From Bradyrhizobium sp. JYMT SZCCT0180 (GTDB lineage: Bacteria; Pseudomonadota; Alphaproteobacteria; Rhizobiales; Xanthobacteraceae), in contig NZ_JAFCLZ010000005.1 in NCBI RefSeq assembly GCF_018130165.1, forward strand, positions 1 to 64,000: a DNA stretch of 64,000 nt, read 5' to 3'. The translations under genes were made by a program, and so were the position numbers. Under the pieces are notes generated by a model. It was not told the DNA's origin, ran no database searches, and worked only from the letters and a program-made list of their open reading frames with translations. Positions 8,654 to 17,246 of the stretch are shown piece after piece (position 1 is the stretch's first letter; every line of letters starts with the position of its first letter).

Positions 8654-9136
8654 TTGAGCGTTGCCTTCACCAAGGAAGACAGTGCCGAAACCGCATCGGA
8701 GACGCTGCTACCCGACCGCCCGATCTCTGCTCATCCGAACCTGGTTACGGAAGCGGGATTGAAGGCGCTCGAGTTTCAACTGCAACAGGCTCGCGAGGCG
8801 TACGAGACGGCGCAGCAGATCGAAGACGTGAATGAGCGGCGGCGGCAAGCGGCAACGCCCTTGCGCGATGCGCGCTACTTTGCGGCGAGAGTTCGGACGG
8901 CTCAGCTAATCACCCCTCCTGCGTCCACTGATACCGTTGCTTTCGGGAGTACGGTGACCTTCAGGCGCGAGGATGGGCGCGTGCAGAAATATCATATCGT
9001 AGGAGAGGACGAAGCGGACCCCAAGGCCGGCTCGATTTCCTTCGTGTCCCCGGTGGCAAGGTCTCTGATGGGCAAAGCTGTCGGAGATGTCGTCGGCGTA
9101 TCCGGTCACGAACTCGAGATCATTACGATCTCCTGA
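8654..9136 (+). CDS. GreA/GreB-family transcript cleavage-like factor
   Basis: 160 residues. The N-terminal half has the helical hairpin typical of Gre proteins (GLKALEFQLQQAREAYETAQ, then NERRRQAATPLRDARYFAARV), and the C-terminal half the FKBP-like Gre domain (VTFRREDGRVQKYHIVGEDEADPKAG, SPVARSLMGKAVGD). The acidic tip that GreA uses to reach the polymerase active site would lie in VNERR, so it may be altered here. It could act on RNA polymerase through the secondary channel, or be a Rnk-like regulator. The start is TTG at 8654: a perfect AAAGGAGG at 8641-8648 stands 5 bases upstream, and no ATG is suitably placed. Confidence 0.82.
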   Translation: MSVAFTKEDSAETASETLLPDRPISAHPNLVTEAGLKALEFQLQQAREAYETAQQIEDVNERRRQAATPLRDARYFAARVRTAQLITPPASTDTVAFGSTVTFRREDGRVQKYHIVGEDEADPKAGSISFVSPVARSLMGKAVGDVVGVSGHELEIITIS

Positions 9137-9239
9137 GCCAGGGCATTCGACAACTCACAGCAAATTGACGGCAGCTTCCTGATAAGCGCCGGAATCGCGC
9201 GGGTAAAAAGGTCCATCGGCGTCAACGAGACGATGGCTC

Positions 9240-10391
9240 ATGATGGTGACAAGCTCCGCGCGCTGGTTGCGACATCGTCGATCGACAGGCCTGATCATTT
9301 TTACCGTTCTGCTGCTCGTGCTGGCGGGCGGGTCGGTTGCGGATATCGGCATGGACGCCAAAATTCAGCACGTCGTCACGGCCTATCTGGCGCCGGAGAC
9401 CGTGGGGAAGCCGGGCGGTCTCGCCGTGGCCGTCTACGCTGCGGGTCACACCGATTTTTTCAACTACGGCGTCGCCGACGAAGCGACAGGGCAGCCGATC
9501 ACATCAGACACGTTGTTCAACGTAGCGTCGGTGCGCAAACCGTTTGAGGCAATCCTGGTCGCATTGGGTACGCTTCGCGGCGAACTCCGTCTCGATGACC
9601 CCGTGAGCAGGTATGTCCCCGAGCTGCGCGGCGACTACATCAAACGCGTGACGATCGGTGAACTGGCAACGCATACGTCCGGACTCCTGCTGCCGACCGA
9701 TCACCCGCCATGGCCGAACGATTCGTTTAACCTGCCGCAGTTCTTCGAGGCGCTCAACGCATGGACGCCGCAATCAGGCGAGCAGCCGGGAAAGCAGCGC
9801 ATCTACACCCATGCGGGGTACGTGCTGCTGCAGCTCGCGCTCGAACGTCGCTACGGCCGGCCGATCGGCGAACTTATCGAGGCGCGCATCCTGAAGCCGC
9901 TCGGCATGAACCAGACATTTCTGCCCGAGCGCGGGCCAGACCATCGCGCCATAATGGCTCCGGAGCTGATGAAACGTGTCGTGCAGGGCTACGCCGATAC
10001 GGGCATGGCGGTTGGTCCACCTGGAGATCAGCAGACTTATTACGATTTCCCCGGGACTGGCCAGATGTTCACCTCGGCGCGCGACCTGGCCACCTTTCTG
10101 GCTGCCTTCATCGATGGTGAGGCGATCGATCCGCAGTTGCGGCAAGCATTGCAGATGACGCAGCGCGAGGCATTTCACGTGACCGAGAAGTTCGGACAGG
10201 CGATGGCCTGGGAGAACATTCACCTGAACGACGTGACCGTCGTCGACAAGCCGGGCGGGCTTAACAACGCAACAGCCTATGTCGGCCTCGTGCCGGCACA
10301 CAAAGTCGGCATCGTCCTGCTCGCCAACCGCGGCGAGTTTCCGCATGAGATCGCCCGCTACCACGTGCTGCCGGAATTGGCGCGAGAATAG
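9240..10391 (+). CDS. Serine beta-lactamase-like hydrolase (class C / esterase family)
   Basis: 383 residues with one N-terminal hydrophobic segment (about 16-34) acting as signal or anchor, so the enzyme is probably periplasmic. The class C beta-lactamase/DD-peptidase fold is shown by SVRK at 97-100 (SxxK nucleophile motif) inside TLFNVASVRKPFEA, the conserved ELATHTSGL near 141-149, and DKPGG near 336-340 in place of the KTG triad. The second motif, usually YxN, reads Y189-T-H here, which argues against true beta-lactamase activity and for an esterase or peptidase. It lies alone on the plus strand, about 178 bases before the decarboxylase pair. Confidence 0.83.
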   Translation: MMVTSSARWLRHRRSTGLIIFTVLLLVLAGGSVADIGMDAKIQHVVTAYLAPETVGKPGGLAVAVYAAGHTDFFNYGVADEATGQPITSDTLFNVASVRKPFEAILVALGTLRGELRLDDPVSRYVPELRGDYIKRVTIGELATHTSGLLLPTDHPPWPNDSFNLPQFFEALNAWTPQSGEQPGKQRIYTHAGYVLLQLALERRYGRPIGELIEARILKPLGMNQTFLPERGPDHRAIMAPELMKRVVQGYADTGMAVGPPGDQQTYYDFPGTGQMFTSARDLATFLAAFIDGEAIDPQLRQALQMTQREAFHVTEKFGQAMAWENIHLNDVTVVDKPGGLNNATAYVGLVPAHKVGIVLLANRGEFPHEIARYHVLPELARE

Positions 10392-10568
10392 CGACGCGCC
10401 GGTGGCCGTCATAAGTCGCCCGGCTGTGGCTCCCGTGTCATATGGCGGTGCAGCGAGCCGGGCTGGCGCGACCGGCCGCTTTTCAATTTTGCATACCTTC
10501 TCATCGAAACGGCGTCGTACTATCCCGGCAACGCGTGTTCGAGATCGAGAAAAAGGGGGAGCCGCTCC

Positions 10569-11126
10569 GTGGCGGATCTGCAGAAGAAAGAGCCGGTCGC
10601 ACTGCCGACCTGGCCCGACGAGGTGTACCGCGTCCTCAAGGACGCTGACGTGCGCCAGGTCGGAATGGTGCCGGATGCGGGCCACAGCCGCCTCATCCGC
10701 GCCTTCGAGGCGGATCCTCAAGCCCGCGTCATCACCCTGACCACCGAAGAGGAAGGGATCGCCATGCTGGCAGGAGCGTGGCTCGGCGGAGAACGCGGCG
10801 TCCTGCTGCTGCAATCGAGCGGCGTCGGCAACTGCATCAACATGCTGTCGCTGCCGATGATCTGCCGCATGCCGCTCCTGATGCTGGTGACGATGCGCGG
10901 CGAATGGGGTGAGTTCAACCCGTGGCAGGTCCCGATGGGCCAGGGCACCAGGGCCGTGCTCGAAGCCATGGGCGTGATCGTGACCCGCGCCGACGAGCCG
11001 CATCTGGTCGCCTCGACCGTTTCGGGCGCGGCCAACCTTGCCTTCAACACCTGGCGGCCTGCCGCCGTCCTGATCGGACAGCGCGTGCTCGGCGCCAAGA
11101 ATTTCAAGGAGCTTGCCCGAAAATGA
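10569..11126 (+). CDS. TPP-dependent decarboxylase, alpha (PYR-domain) subunit
   Basis: 185 residues matching the N-terminal half of ThDP enzymes of the sulfopyruvate / phosphonopyruvate decarboxylase type: VGMVPDAGHSRLIRAF, the catalytic Glu region TTEEEGIAMLAGAWLGG, LLLQSSGVGNCINML and LLMLVTMRGEWGEFNPWQ. In this family the PYR and PP domains can be separate subunits (ComD and ComE), as here. The start is GTG at 10569. It overlaps the beta gene by 4 bases (ATGA), so the two are translated together and form one enzyme. It should decarboxylate a 2-oxo acid with a charged beta substituent; the real substrate is unknown. Confidence 0.85.
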   Translation: MADLQKKEPVALPTWPDEVYRVLKDADVRQVGMVPDAGHSRLIRAFEADPQARVITLTTEEEGIAMLAGAWLGGERGVLLLQSSGVGNCINMLSLPMICRMPLLMLVTMRGEWGEFNPWQVPMGQGTRAVLEAMGVIVTRADEPHLVASTVSGAANLAFNTWRPAAVLIGQRVLGAKNFKELARK

Positions 11127-11722
11127 ACGTTCCCAACGAACTGCTGCATCGCCGCGACGTCGTCAATGAGTTGCTGCGCGATCGCAGCGATCTCCTCGTC
11201 GTTGCCGGGCTCGGCGCGCCCAACTGGGATATCTCAGCCGCGGGCGACAGCCCGAACAACTTCCCGCTCTGGGGCGCGATGGGCGCGGCCGCCATGATGG
11301 GCTTTGGTCTTGCCATCGCGCAGCCCAAGCGCCGGGTGCTCGTCATCACCGGCGACGGCGAGATGCTGATGAGCCTCGGCGCACTTGCCACGATCGCCGT
11401 CCAGAACCCGGCGAACCTCACCATTGCCGTTCTCGATAATGAGCGCTTCGGCGAGACCGGCATGCAGAAGACCCACACGGCAGCCGGCGTCGATCTCGCC
11501 GGGATCGCCACCGCCGCCGGCTTCCGGACATCCCGGATTGTCAGGACCATGGCCGAGGTCACCGAAATTCGCGATCTCGCCCACCGCGGCAACGGGCCAG
11601 TGTTCGCACAGGTCAAGATCAATCCGGAAGCGCTTTACTTCGTGCTGCCGCCCGCCGACGGCGGCATCCTCACCACCCGCTTCAGGCAATCCGTGCTCGG
11701 CGACGGCTCGCTCTATAATTGA
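11123..11722 (+). CDS. TPP-dependent decarboxylase, beta (PP-domain) subunit
   Basis: 199 residues, the ThDP-diphosphate-binding domain. The cofactor motif begins GDGEMLM at about 80 and ends in LDNERFGETG, giving the GDG...N pattern that holds Mg and the diphosphate. NFPLWGAMGAAAMMGFGLA precedes it. The start MNVPNELLHRRDVV overlaps the alpha gene by ATGA. A longer in-frame extension on the left is only a shadow of the alpha gene. The pair converges on the minus-strand catabolic cluster, whose first stop is about 112 bases away, so it may serve the same pathway, but this is only proximity. Confidence 0.85.
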   Translation: MNVPNELLHRRDVVNELLRDRSDLLVVAGLGAPNWDISAAGDSPNNFPLWGAMGAAAMMGFGLAIAQPKRRVLVITGDGEMLMSLGALATIAVQNPANLTIAVLDNERFGETGMQKTHTAAGVDLAGIATAAGFRTSRIVRTMAEVTEIRDLAHRGNGPVFAQVKINPEALYFVLPPADGGILTTRFRQSVLGDGSLYN

Positions 11723-11834
11723 CGCAAAAACTCCCAAGCGCACACCGATTAGCGACGCTGGATGGTCTGAACGGCAAGACGCGGAGCATGCGCGACCTCG
11801 CGACGGCGAGGCCCCGGCAGCTTGCCACCCTCGA

Positions 11835-13433
11835 TCAGGACATCGCGGCGATCAGGTCGTCGGCGCGGGTCACCATCGCCACGTTCTGGATCGCGTAGTT
11901 CACCGCGGCAATGTGCCATTCGGCGTTCATCGTCGAGCAGCAATCCTCCGGCACGATCATGTAGAACCCTTTGTCCGCGCCGGTGCGGGCGGTATGTTCG
12001 ATCGACATATTTGTCCAGGCGCCGGTGACGATGACGAAATCGCGCCCGGCCGCCTTCAGCATGGCCTCCAGCCTCGTGCCCTCCCAGGCGCTCATCCGCA
12101 TCTTCTCCACCACCTGGTCACCGGCGTGCGGCTCCAGCCCCGGCACCGGCGCAACGCCCCAGGTGCCGCGCACCAGTGCCTTTGCGTCGATCAACCCCTC
12201 GAAAAGCGGCGCATTCGCTGTAACGCCCGGCGCGCCCGGCTCCACCACGAACCAGACGTGAATCACCATGACGCCGCGGGCACGCGCGGCCTCCGCGAGC
12301 CGCTTCGCGTTGGCGATGGCGTTCTGTTCGCGGCAATGCGCCGGCGAGCCTGACGACGCAAAGGCGCCGCCGTCCATCACGACGTCGTTTTGCATGTCCT
12401 GAATGATCAGCGCGCAGCGCGTCGGATCGACCGCGTAACCCGGCTCTGCGAGCTGGGCTGCGGAACGGTTGACGGTCGCCACCGCAGCTGGTGCCGGCCG
12501 GGCCGCGGCCGGCGCGTTCTGGCCGGCACGCATATAGGGCTCGTTGCGCGGCCCGACCTTCACCGGCACCGCATAGACCGAATGCGTCGCGGTGATGTAG
12601 AGCGTGCGCCAATCCGGCCCGCCCCAGGTCAAATTGCTGACCAGTTCGGGAACGCGCAGCTTGCCGATCAATCTGCCGTCCGGCGCATAGACCCAGATTC
12701 CGCCCGGCGCCGAAACCCAGACATTGCCGAGCGCGTCGCATTTCATGCCATCCGGCACGCCGGGCTCCGTGGCCGAGACGATGTTGGAGGCGAACACCCG
12801 CCCGTTACCAAGACCTCCACCGGCATCGACGTCGAACACGCGGATCAGATGCTTGACGGTATCGTTGACGTAGAGCCGCTGCTCATCCGGCGAAAAGCAC
12901 AGTCCGTTCGGCTGATCGAACAGATAGCGGTCGACAAGCAATTGCGGCTCGCCGCCGCGGGGCGGCACGCGATAGACGCCCTGGAAGCCGAGCTGGCGTG
13001 GCCGCTCCACGCCGTAGACCGGCATCCGGCCGTACCACGGGTCGGAGAAATAGATCGCACCGTCGGACTTCACGCAAACGTCGTTTGGCGAATTCAGCTC
13101 CAGCCCGTCGAAATGCGACGCCAAAATCTCGCGCCGGCCGTCGGGGCGTTCGCGCACCAGCGTGGAGGTGGCGTGCTCGCAGACGATCAGGTTCAGCCCG
13201 GCATCATAGGTCATGCCGTTGCACTTGTTGGACGGACGCATCGCCTCGCGAACGCCCTGCCCGTCGAGCCGGCGGCGCACGTCGCCCGGCATGTCGGAGA
13301 ACAGAAGGTCATGCGCCTTCGGGTGCCAGACCGGCCCTTCCGTGAACTGGAAGCCGGTGCCGGCCTGCCGCACCGGCGCCCACAGGTCGATCAGTTCGGC
13401 AAAGGATGGGCGCAGCGCGATATGCGTGGTCAT
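11835..13433 (-). CDS. SMP-30/gluconolactonase - isochorismatase-like fusion protein
   Basis: 532 residues in two domains. Residues 1-295 are an SMP-30/gluconolactonase beta-propeller (E32 in FTEGPVWHP, NSPNDVCVKSDGAIYFSDP, DQPNGLCFSPDE, GVPDGMKCDALGNVWVS), which usually binds a divalent metal and opens lactones. An Ala/Pro-rich linker at 305-330 leads to an isochorismatase-like hydrolase at 335-532. In the second domain D346 (IIQDMQND) and K444 (VEKMRMSAWEG) of the triad are present, but the nucleophilic Cys is replaced by S477 (TNMSIEHTAR). The start MTTHIALRP is chosen; the upstream frame overlaps the next gene. It is the last gene of the long minus-strand run, 22 bases after the MBL-fold gene. 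Confidence 0.88.
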   Translation of the reverse strand: MTTHIALRPSFAELIDLWAPVRQAGTGFQFTEGPVWHPKAHDLLFSDMPGDVRRRLDGQGVREAMRPSNKCNGMTYDAGLNLIVCEHATSTLVRERPDGRREILASHFDGLELNSPNDVCVKSDGAIYFSDPWYGRMPVYGVERPRQLGFQGVYRVPPRGGEPQLLVDRYLFDQPNGLCFSPDEQRLYVNDTVKHLIRVFDVDAGGGLGNGRVFASNIVSATEPGVPDGMKCDALGNVWVSAPGGIWVYAPDGRLIGKLRVPELVSNLTWGGPDWRTLYITATHSVYAVPVKVGPRNEPYMRAGQNAPAAARPAPAAVATVNRSAAQLAEPGYAVDPTRCALIIQDMQNDVVMDGGAFASSGSPAHCREQNAIANAKRLAEAARARGVMVIHVWFVVEPGAPGVTANAPLFEGLIDAKALVRGTWGVAPVPGLEPHAGDQVVEKMRMSAWEGTRLEAMLKAAGRDFVIVTGAWTNMSIEHTARTGADKGFYMIVPEDCCSTMNAEWHIAAVNYAIQNVAMVTRADDLIAAMS

Positions 13434-13455
13434 CGCTGGTCTCCGAAGCCGCAGC

Positions 13456-14304
13456 TCATGCCGCGAACCAATTGCGTGACGGCAGCGATTGCACGGTCGG
13501 TCCCGGCACCGCCATGTCGAGGCGCGCCACGACCTGGCCGTGCTCGATCTTGGCCGGCTTGTCATGCACCGGCAGCAGGAAGCGCGAACCGGACAGCAGC
13601 CGCTTGATCGCCGCCTTCTCCTCGCGCTTGGTGTTGCCGTGGTTGCCTGTGGTTCGGGGCTCGTTGTGATGCAGTTCGTGGAAGGGATTCACGATCTGGT
13701 CGTTGAAATCATAGATCACGTCGCCGCATATGGTGGCGCGGCCCTCGGCGGTCTCGACATGGATGTTCATTGAGCCTTCGGTGTGAGCGCCCGCCGCATC
13801 GACGGTGACGCCGGGGCAGACCTCGATCGGGCCGGACAGTTCGAGATCTTCCAGCCGCAGCGCGTGGCGGGTGTGCAGCCGGTCGATCAGGTGCTTGATG
13901 TCAGGCGCGGGATATTGCGGATGCATCAGGCCCGACACCGAATATTCCAGTTCGCGCCGGTTCAGCAGCACCGTCGTGTTCATCGGAAACAACTCGTCCT
14001 TGCCGGCATGGTCGATGTGGAGATGGGTGTGCATGACGTAGCGCACATCGCCCATCCGCACGCCATGCCTGGCGAGCTGGTTCTCGATCATGTTCTCATG
14101 GTGCTGCAGACCGCGCATGCCCAGGCTTTCCATGATTTGGTTGTGCCGATAGCCGGTATCGACCACCATCGGCCAAGGCCCTCCGAGGATCAGGAAGCCG
14201 TATGTGTATACCCGCCTGGTGCGCCCACAATCACGTCCCAGCACGAGGAAGCTGGATTCAAGTTCGATGTCGCCGTAGTCCAGGATCTTGATTTCGAGCG
14301 CCAT
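13456..14304 (-). CDS. Metallo-beta-lactamase fold hydrolase, AHL-lactonase-like
   Basis: 282 residues with the complete metal-binding set of MBL hydrolases: HTHLHIDHAG (HxHxDH), AHTEGSMNIH, GDVIYDFND and LLPVHDKPAKIE. The family that includes N-acyl homoserine lactonases has this organisation, so lactone ring opening is a reasonable guess, particularly next to an SMP-30 lactonase domain. It is cytoplasmic, with no signal peptide. It lies in the co-directional cluster, 38 bases after the amidohydrolase gene. Quorum quenching is possible but not supported by context; a pathway lactone is more likely. Confidence 0.85.
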   Translation of the reverse strand: MALEIKILDYGDIELESSFLVLGRDCGRTRRVYTYGFLILGGPWPMVVDTGYRHNQIMESLGMRGLQHHENMIENQLARHGVRMGDVRYVMHTHLHIDHAGKDELFPMNTTVLLNRRELEYSVSGLMHPQYPAPDIKHLIDRLHTRHALRLEDLELSGPIEVCPGVTVDAAGAHTEGSMNIHVETAEGRATICGDVIYDFNDQIVNPFHELHHNEPRTTGNHGNTKREEKAAIKRLLSGSRFLLPVHDKPAKIEHGQVVARLDMAVPGPTVQSLPSRNWFAA

Positions 14305-14342
14305 GTGATTTTCCCCTCGTTGAATCCCGTTGTTTTCTGAAA

Positions 14343-15242
14343 TCAGGCCAGCCGGTAGATGCCGGCGGCTGTGTCGTGAAAGATCGCTTGCTGGTCCGCG
14401 GCGGACACCGTCTGCGTCGCTGCGCGATAGGCATCGAACAACGCGTCGTAGCGGGTCCAGAGTTTTTCGATCGGAAAGTTCGAGCCGAACATGCAGCGTC
14501 CGGCGCCGAACAGCCGCACGGTTTCGCCGACCACGAAACCGATATGCGCCGGGTCGTTGCGATGCAGGAAGGTGCCGAGGCCGGACAGTTTTGATACGAC
14601 GTTGGGCCGCTGCGCCAGCAGCGTCATGCCGGCGCGCCAGCTCTCAAGGCCGGCCGGCGACAAATCCTCCAGCATGCCGGCATGCTGCAAAACGAAATTG
14701 ACGCCGGGACAGGCGTCGGCAAGCTCGGCCGCACCGGCCATTTGCGGCGCGAACACCTGCAGATCGAAGGCCCAGCCATATTCGCTCAATCGCGCGATGT
14801 TGCGCCGGAGCGTCGGATCGCGCGCCAGATCCGGACCCGACGCGAAACGGTATTGCGGATTGTCGTGCCAGTGCAGCTGCATCCTGACGCCGCGCACCAG
14901 CGGGAACGCCGCCAGTTGATCCAGTTGCGACCGCACATCCTCCGCGGTGAAATCCGCATAGGCGACGATGGCGTGCGGCCAGCCGGTCTCCCGCGCGGCG
15001 TCGCTGACATAACGGACCTCATCGAGGAAGCGCGCCGGTGCCCAGTTCGCTTGCACATAAACCGACCGCGTGATTCCGGCGGCGGAGACATCCGCCAGAT
15101 ATTCCGCGATGGTGTAGTCGCGGCGGATCGGCTCATAGGGCCCGAAGATCCGCGGCAGCATCGGACCGAGCAACCAGGGCAGATCCTGCTGCCGCCAGAT
15201 GTGATGATGCGCATCGACGCAGCCGGACGCAGGCGTACTCAT
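14343..15242 (-). CDS. Amidohydrolase family 2 metal-dependent hydrolase
   Basis: 299 residues, a TIM-barrel amidohydrolase of the 2-pyrone-4,6-dicarboxylate hydrolase/ACMSD superfamily. The N-terminal metal motif CVDAHHHIW, the strand RGVRMQLHWHDN, FVLQHAGMLED and FGSNFPIEKLW (C-terminal Asp position replaced by Asn: GSN rather than GSD) are visible. Members hydrolyse ring lactones or decarboxylate aromatic-derived acids. The start MSTPASG overlaps the stop of the VWA gene by 4 bases, so translation is coupled. Its place between Mo-hydroxylase maturation genes and lactonases fits a later hydrolytic step in one pathway. Confidence 0.85.
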   Translation of the reverse strand: MSTPASGCVDAHHHIWRQQDLPWLLGPMLPRIFGPYEPIRRDYTIAEYLADVSAAGITRSVYVQANWAPARFLDEVRYVSDAARETGWPHAIVAYADFTAEDVRSQLDQLAAFPLVRGVRMQLHWHDNPQYRFASGPDLARDPTLRRNIARLSEYGWAFDLQVFAPQMAGAAELADACPGVNFVLQHAGMLEDLSPAGLESWRAGMTLLAQRPNVVSKLSGLGTFLHRNDPAHIGFVVGETVRLFGAGRCMFGSNFPIEKLWTRYDALFDAYRAATQTVSAADQQAIFHDTAAGIYRLA

Positions 15243-16357
15243 CGGGCGGCCCTCCGTCGTGAGAGATCGAGAACATGCCGGCACAGCCGCTCCGTCGTCG
15301 CGCCGTTGGCGACGCTGTCGAGCATCGGCAGCACCGCGCGCAACGCCGCGGTTTCAGGGCGATAATCGGCCGCGGCGGCGAGCGGGGTCAGCCAGTCGAT
15401 CCGCCAGGCGCGCGCGGCGAGATGGCCGACCGCGCGGATCATCTGTGCCGGATCGCCGCGCTCGAGCCCGTCGGACAGCACCAGCACCAGCGCGCCGCGG
15501 GCATAGCCGGCGAAGCGGGGAACCGCGAGGAAGGCGGCCAGCGCATCGCCGATCCGCGTGCCGCCATCCCAGTCGGCCACGAGGTCGGCTGCGACGGCAA
15601 GCGCCTGCTCGCGGTTCTTCAGCCGCAGCGCGCGGGTCAGCCGGGTCAGCCGCGTGCCGAACGTAAACACCTCGACGCGGGGGGCTGCGTTGACCAGCGC
15701 ATGGGCAAAGCGCAGATGCGCATCAGAGCGCGCCTTCATCGAGCCCGACACGTCGATCAGCAGCAGGATGGCGCGCGGCCGCAATTGGCGTTCGCGGCGG
15801 CGCAGCCGGATCACCTCGCCATCGGTGCGGATGGCGTCCCGCAGCGAGCGCTGCAGGTCAAAGCCCCCGCCCCGCTTGGCTAAGCGCATCCGATAGCCGC
15901 GGCGGCGCGGCAGCTGGGCCGGCAAATGCCGGCTGAAACGCGCCAGCTGCTGGCTCTCGTCGTCCGGCCGCAACGCGCGCCGCGACAGCGCTTCGCTGGC
16001 AGTCGCCGCCTGCCCGGTTTCGTTTGTCTCGTCCGATAGCGGCGCGTCATAGCCGGCGCCATCGTCCTGAACTTCCAGCTCCTCGTCGCTTTCGGCGACC
16101 TGATCGGACAGCACGCCGGCAAGGCCGAGAAAGTGCATGTCGAACAGCATGTCGAAATCGGGTTGCCGCTCGAACGGCGGCGCCAGCATGGCGACGCCGG
16201 CACGGCGGATGTCCTCGATATTGCGCGGGCCGAGCAGTTCGATCGCGCGCAGAAAGGCCAGGCCCTGTTCCGGCGCGACCGGAAAGCCGTTGCGTCGCAG
16301 CAGCGCGATGAAATCCAGCAGCGGCCGGGCCGCGCGCGGCAGATCAAGCGCCGTCAT
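15239..16357 (-). CDS. VWA domain protein, CoxE-like
   Basis: 372 residues. The N-terminal 140 residues are helical with an acidic stretch (SDEELEVQDDGAG). The C-terminal half is a von Willebrand A domain with a MIDAS motif (LLIDVSGSMKARSD, then FTFGTRLTRLTRAL and DWDGGTRIGDALAAF, LVLSDGLERGD). CoxE proteins work with a MoxR AAA ATPase in the maturation, metal insertion or sulfuration of molybdenum hydroxylases such as CO dehydrogenase. Here the VWA gene overlaps the AAA gene by 4 bases and lies next to the Mo-hydroxylase subunits, so that role is strongly suggested. Confidence 0.87.
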   Translation of the reverse strand: MTALDLPRAARPLLDFIALLRRNGFPVAPEQGLAFLRAIELLGPRNIEDIRRAGVAMLAPPFERQPDFDMLFDMHFLGLAGVLSDQVAESDEELEVQDDGAGYDAPLSDETNETGQAATASEALSRRALRPDDESQQLARFSRHLPAQLPRRRGYRMRLAKRGGGFDLQRSLRDAIRTDGEVIRLRRRERQLRPRAILLLIDVSGSMKARSDAHLRFAHALVNAAPRVEVFTFGTRLTRLTRALRLKNREQALAVAADLVADWDGGTRIGDALAAFLAVPRFAGYARGALVLVLSDGLERGDPAQMIRAVGHLAARAWRIDWLTPLAAAADYRPETAALRAVLPMLDSVANGATTERLCRHVLDLSRRRAAR

Positions 16358-17235
16358 GCCGCGATCTCCGCGATAATGGCGTCGAGCCGTGGCGCGATGA
16401 AGGCGAGGTCCTCTTCGTCCTTCAGCGCCACGCCGATCGCACGGCGGAACGCGTCCGGCCACGGCGCGCCGGTTTTCGCCAGCAGCGTCGACGCCTCCGC
16501 CCAGTCGATCGCTTCGGCGACGCCGGGCGGCTTGGTCAGCGGCTCCTGCCGCAACCGCCCGACCGCCGTCACGATCGCGCGCGCGGTGGCCTCCGCGACG
16601 GCGGACGAGCGCATCATGATGATCCGCGCCTCGCGCTCCGGATCCGGATAGGCGATGTAGTGATAGACGCAGCGCCGCCGCAGCGCCTCGTGCAGATCGC
16701 GGGTGCGGTTCGAGGTCAGGATCACCACCGGGCGTTCATGCGCGCGCAGGGTGCCGCGCTCCGGGATCGAGATCGAGAAGTCCGACAGGAATTCGAGCAG
16801 GAACGCCTCGAACTCAGGATCGGAGCGGTCGATTTCGTCGATCAGCAGCACGGTCGAGTCCGGCCTACGCAGCGCTGCCAGCATCGGCCGCTCGATCAGG
16901 AAATCGTCGCGGTAGATGTCGATCGGCTCGTCGCCGGCCTGGCGGATCGCCAGCATCTGGCGCGGGTAGTTCCACTCATACAGCGCGGCGGCGGAGTCGA
17001 TGCCCTCATAGCATTGCAGCCGGATCAGCTGCCGTCCCATGATTCCGGCAATCGCCTTGGCGGCTTCGGTCTTGCCGACACCCGGCGCGCCTTCCAGCAG
17101 CAGCGGCTTGCCGAGTGCGAGCGCGAGGTAGCCGGCCGTGGCAAAGCCGTCATCGGCGAGGTAATAGGCCGCGCGCAACGCCTCGGCCAGTTTCTCCGGC
17201 CGATCGATCCCACCAACACTACCGCGCACCGCCAT
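16354..17235 (-). CDS. MoxR-family AAA+ ATPase, CoxD-like
   Basis: 293 residues with Walker A GAPGVGKTE, Walker B VLLIDEIDRSD, sensor-type ILTSNRTRDLHEALRRRCVYHYI and the arginine-rich region after it. The family pairs with VWA proteins as metal-centre chaperones. The start MAVRGSVGG was chosen because the upstream frame is a shadow of the molybdopterin gene. It comes 11 bases after the C-terminal molybdopterin subunit and overlaps the VWA gene by ATGA. In CO dehydrogenase operons CoxD is needed for assembly of the Cu-S-Mo centre; whether copper is used here cannot be read. Confidence 0.88.
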   Translation of the reverse strand: MAVRGSVGGIDRPEKLAEALRAAYYLADDGFATAGYLALALGKPLLLEGAPGVGKTEAAKAIAGIMGRQLIRLQCYEGIDSAAALYEWNYPRQMLAIRQAGDEPIDIYRDDFLIERPMLAALRRPDSTVLLIDEIDRSDPEFEAFLLEFLSDFSISIPERGTLRAHERPVVILTSNRTRDLHEALRRRCVYHYIAYPDPEREARIIMMRSSAVAEATARAIVTAVGRLRQEPLTKPPGVAEAIDWAEASTLLAKTGAPWPDAFRRAIGVALKDEEDLAFIAPRLDAIIAEIAA

Positions 17236-17246
17236 CCCGATGCCCC

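Noticed and set aside
12390-13607. 405-residue plus-strand frame opposite the SMP-30 fusion
   Set aside because: A shadow frame; the minus-strand protein has complete domain motifs.
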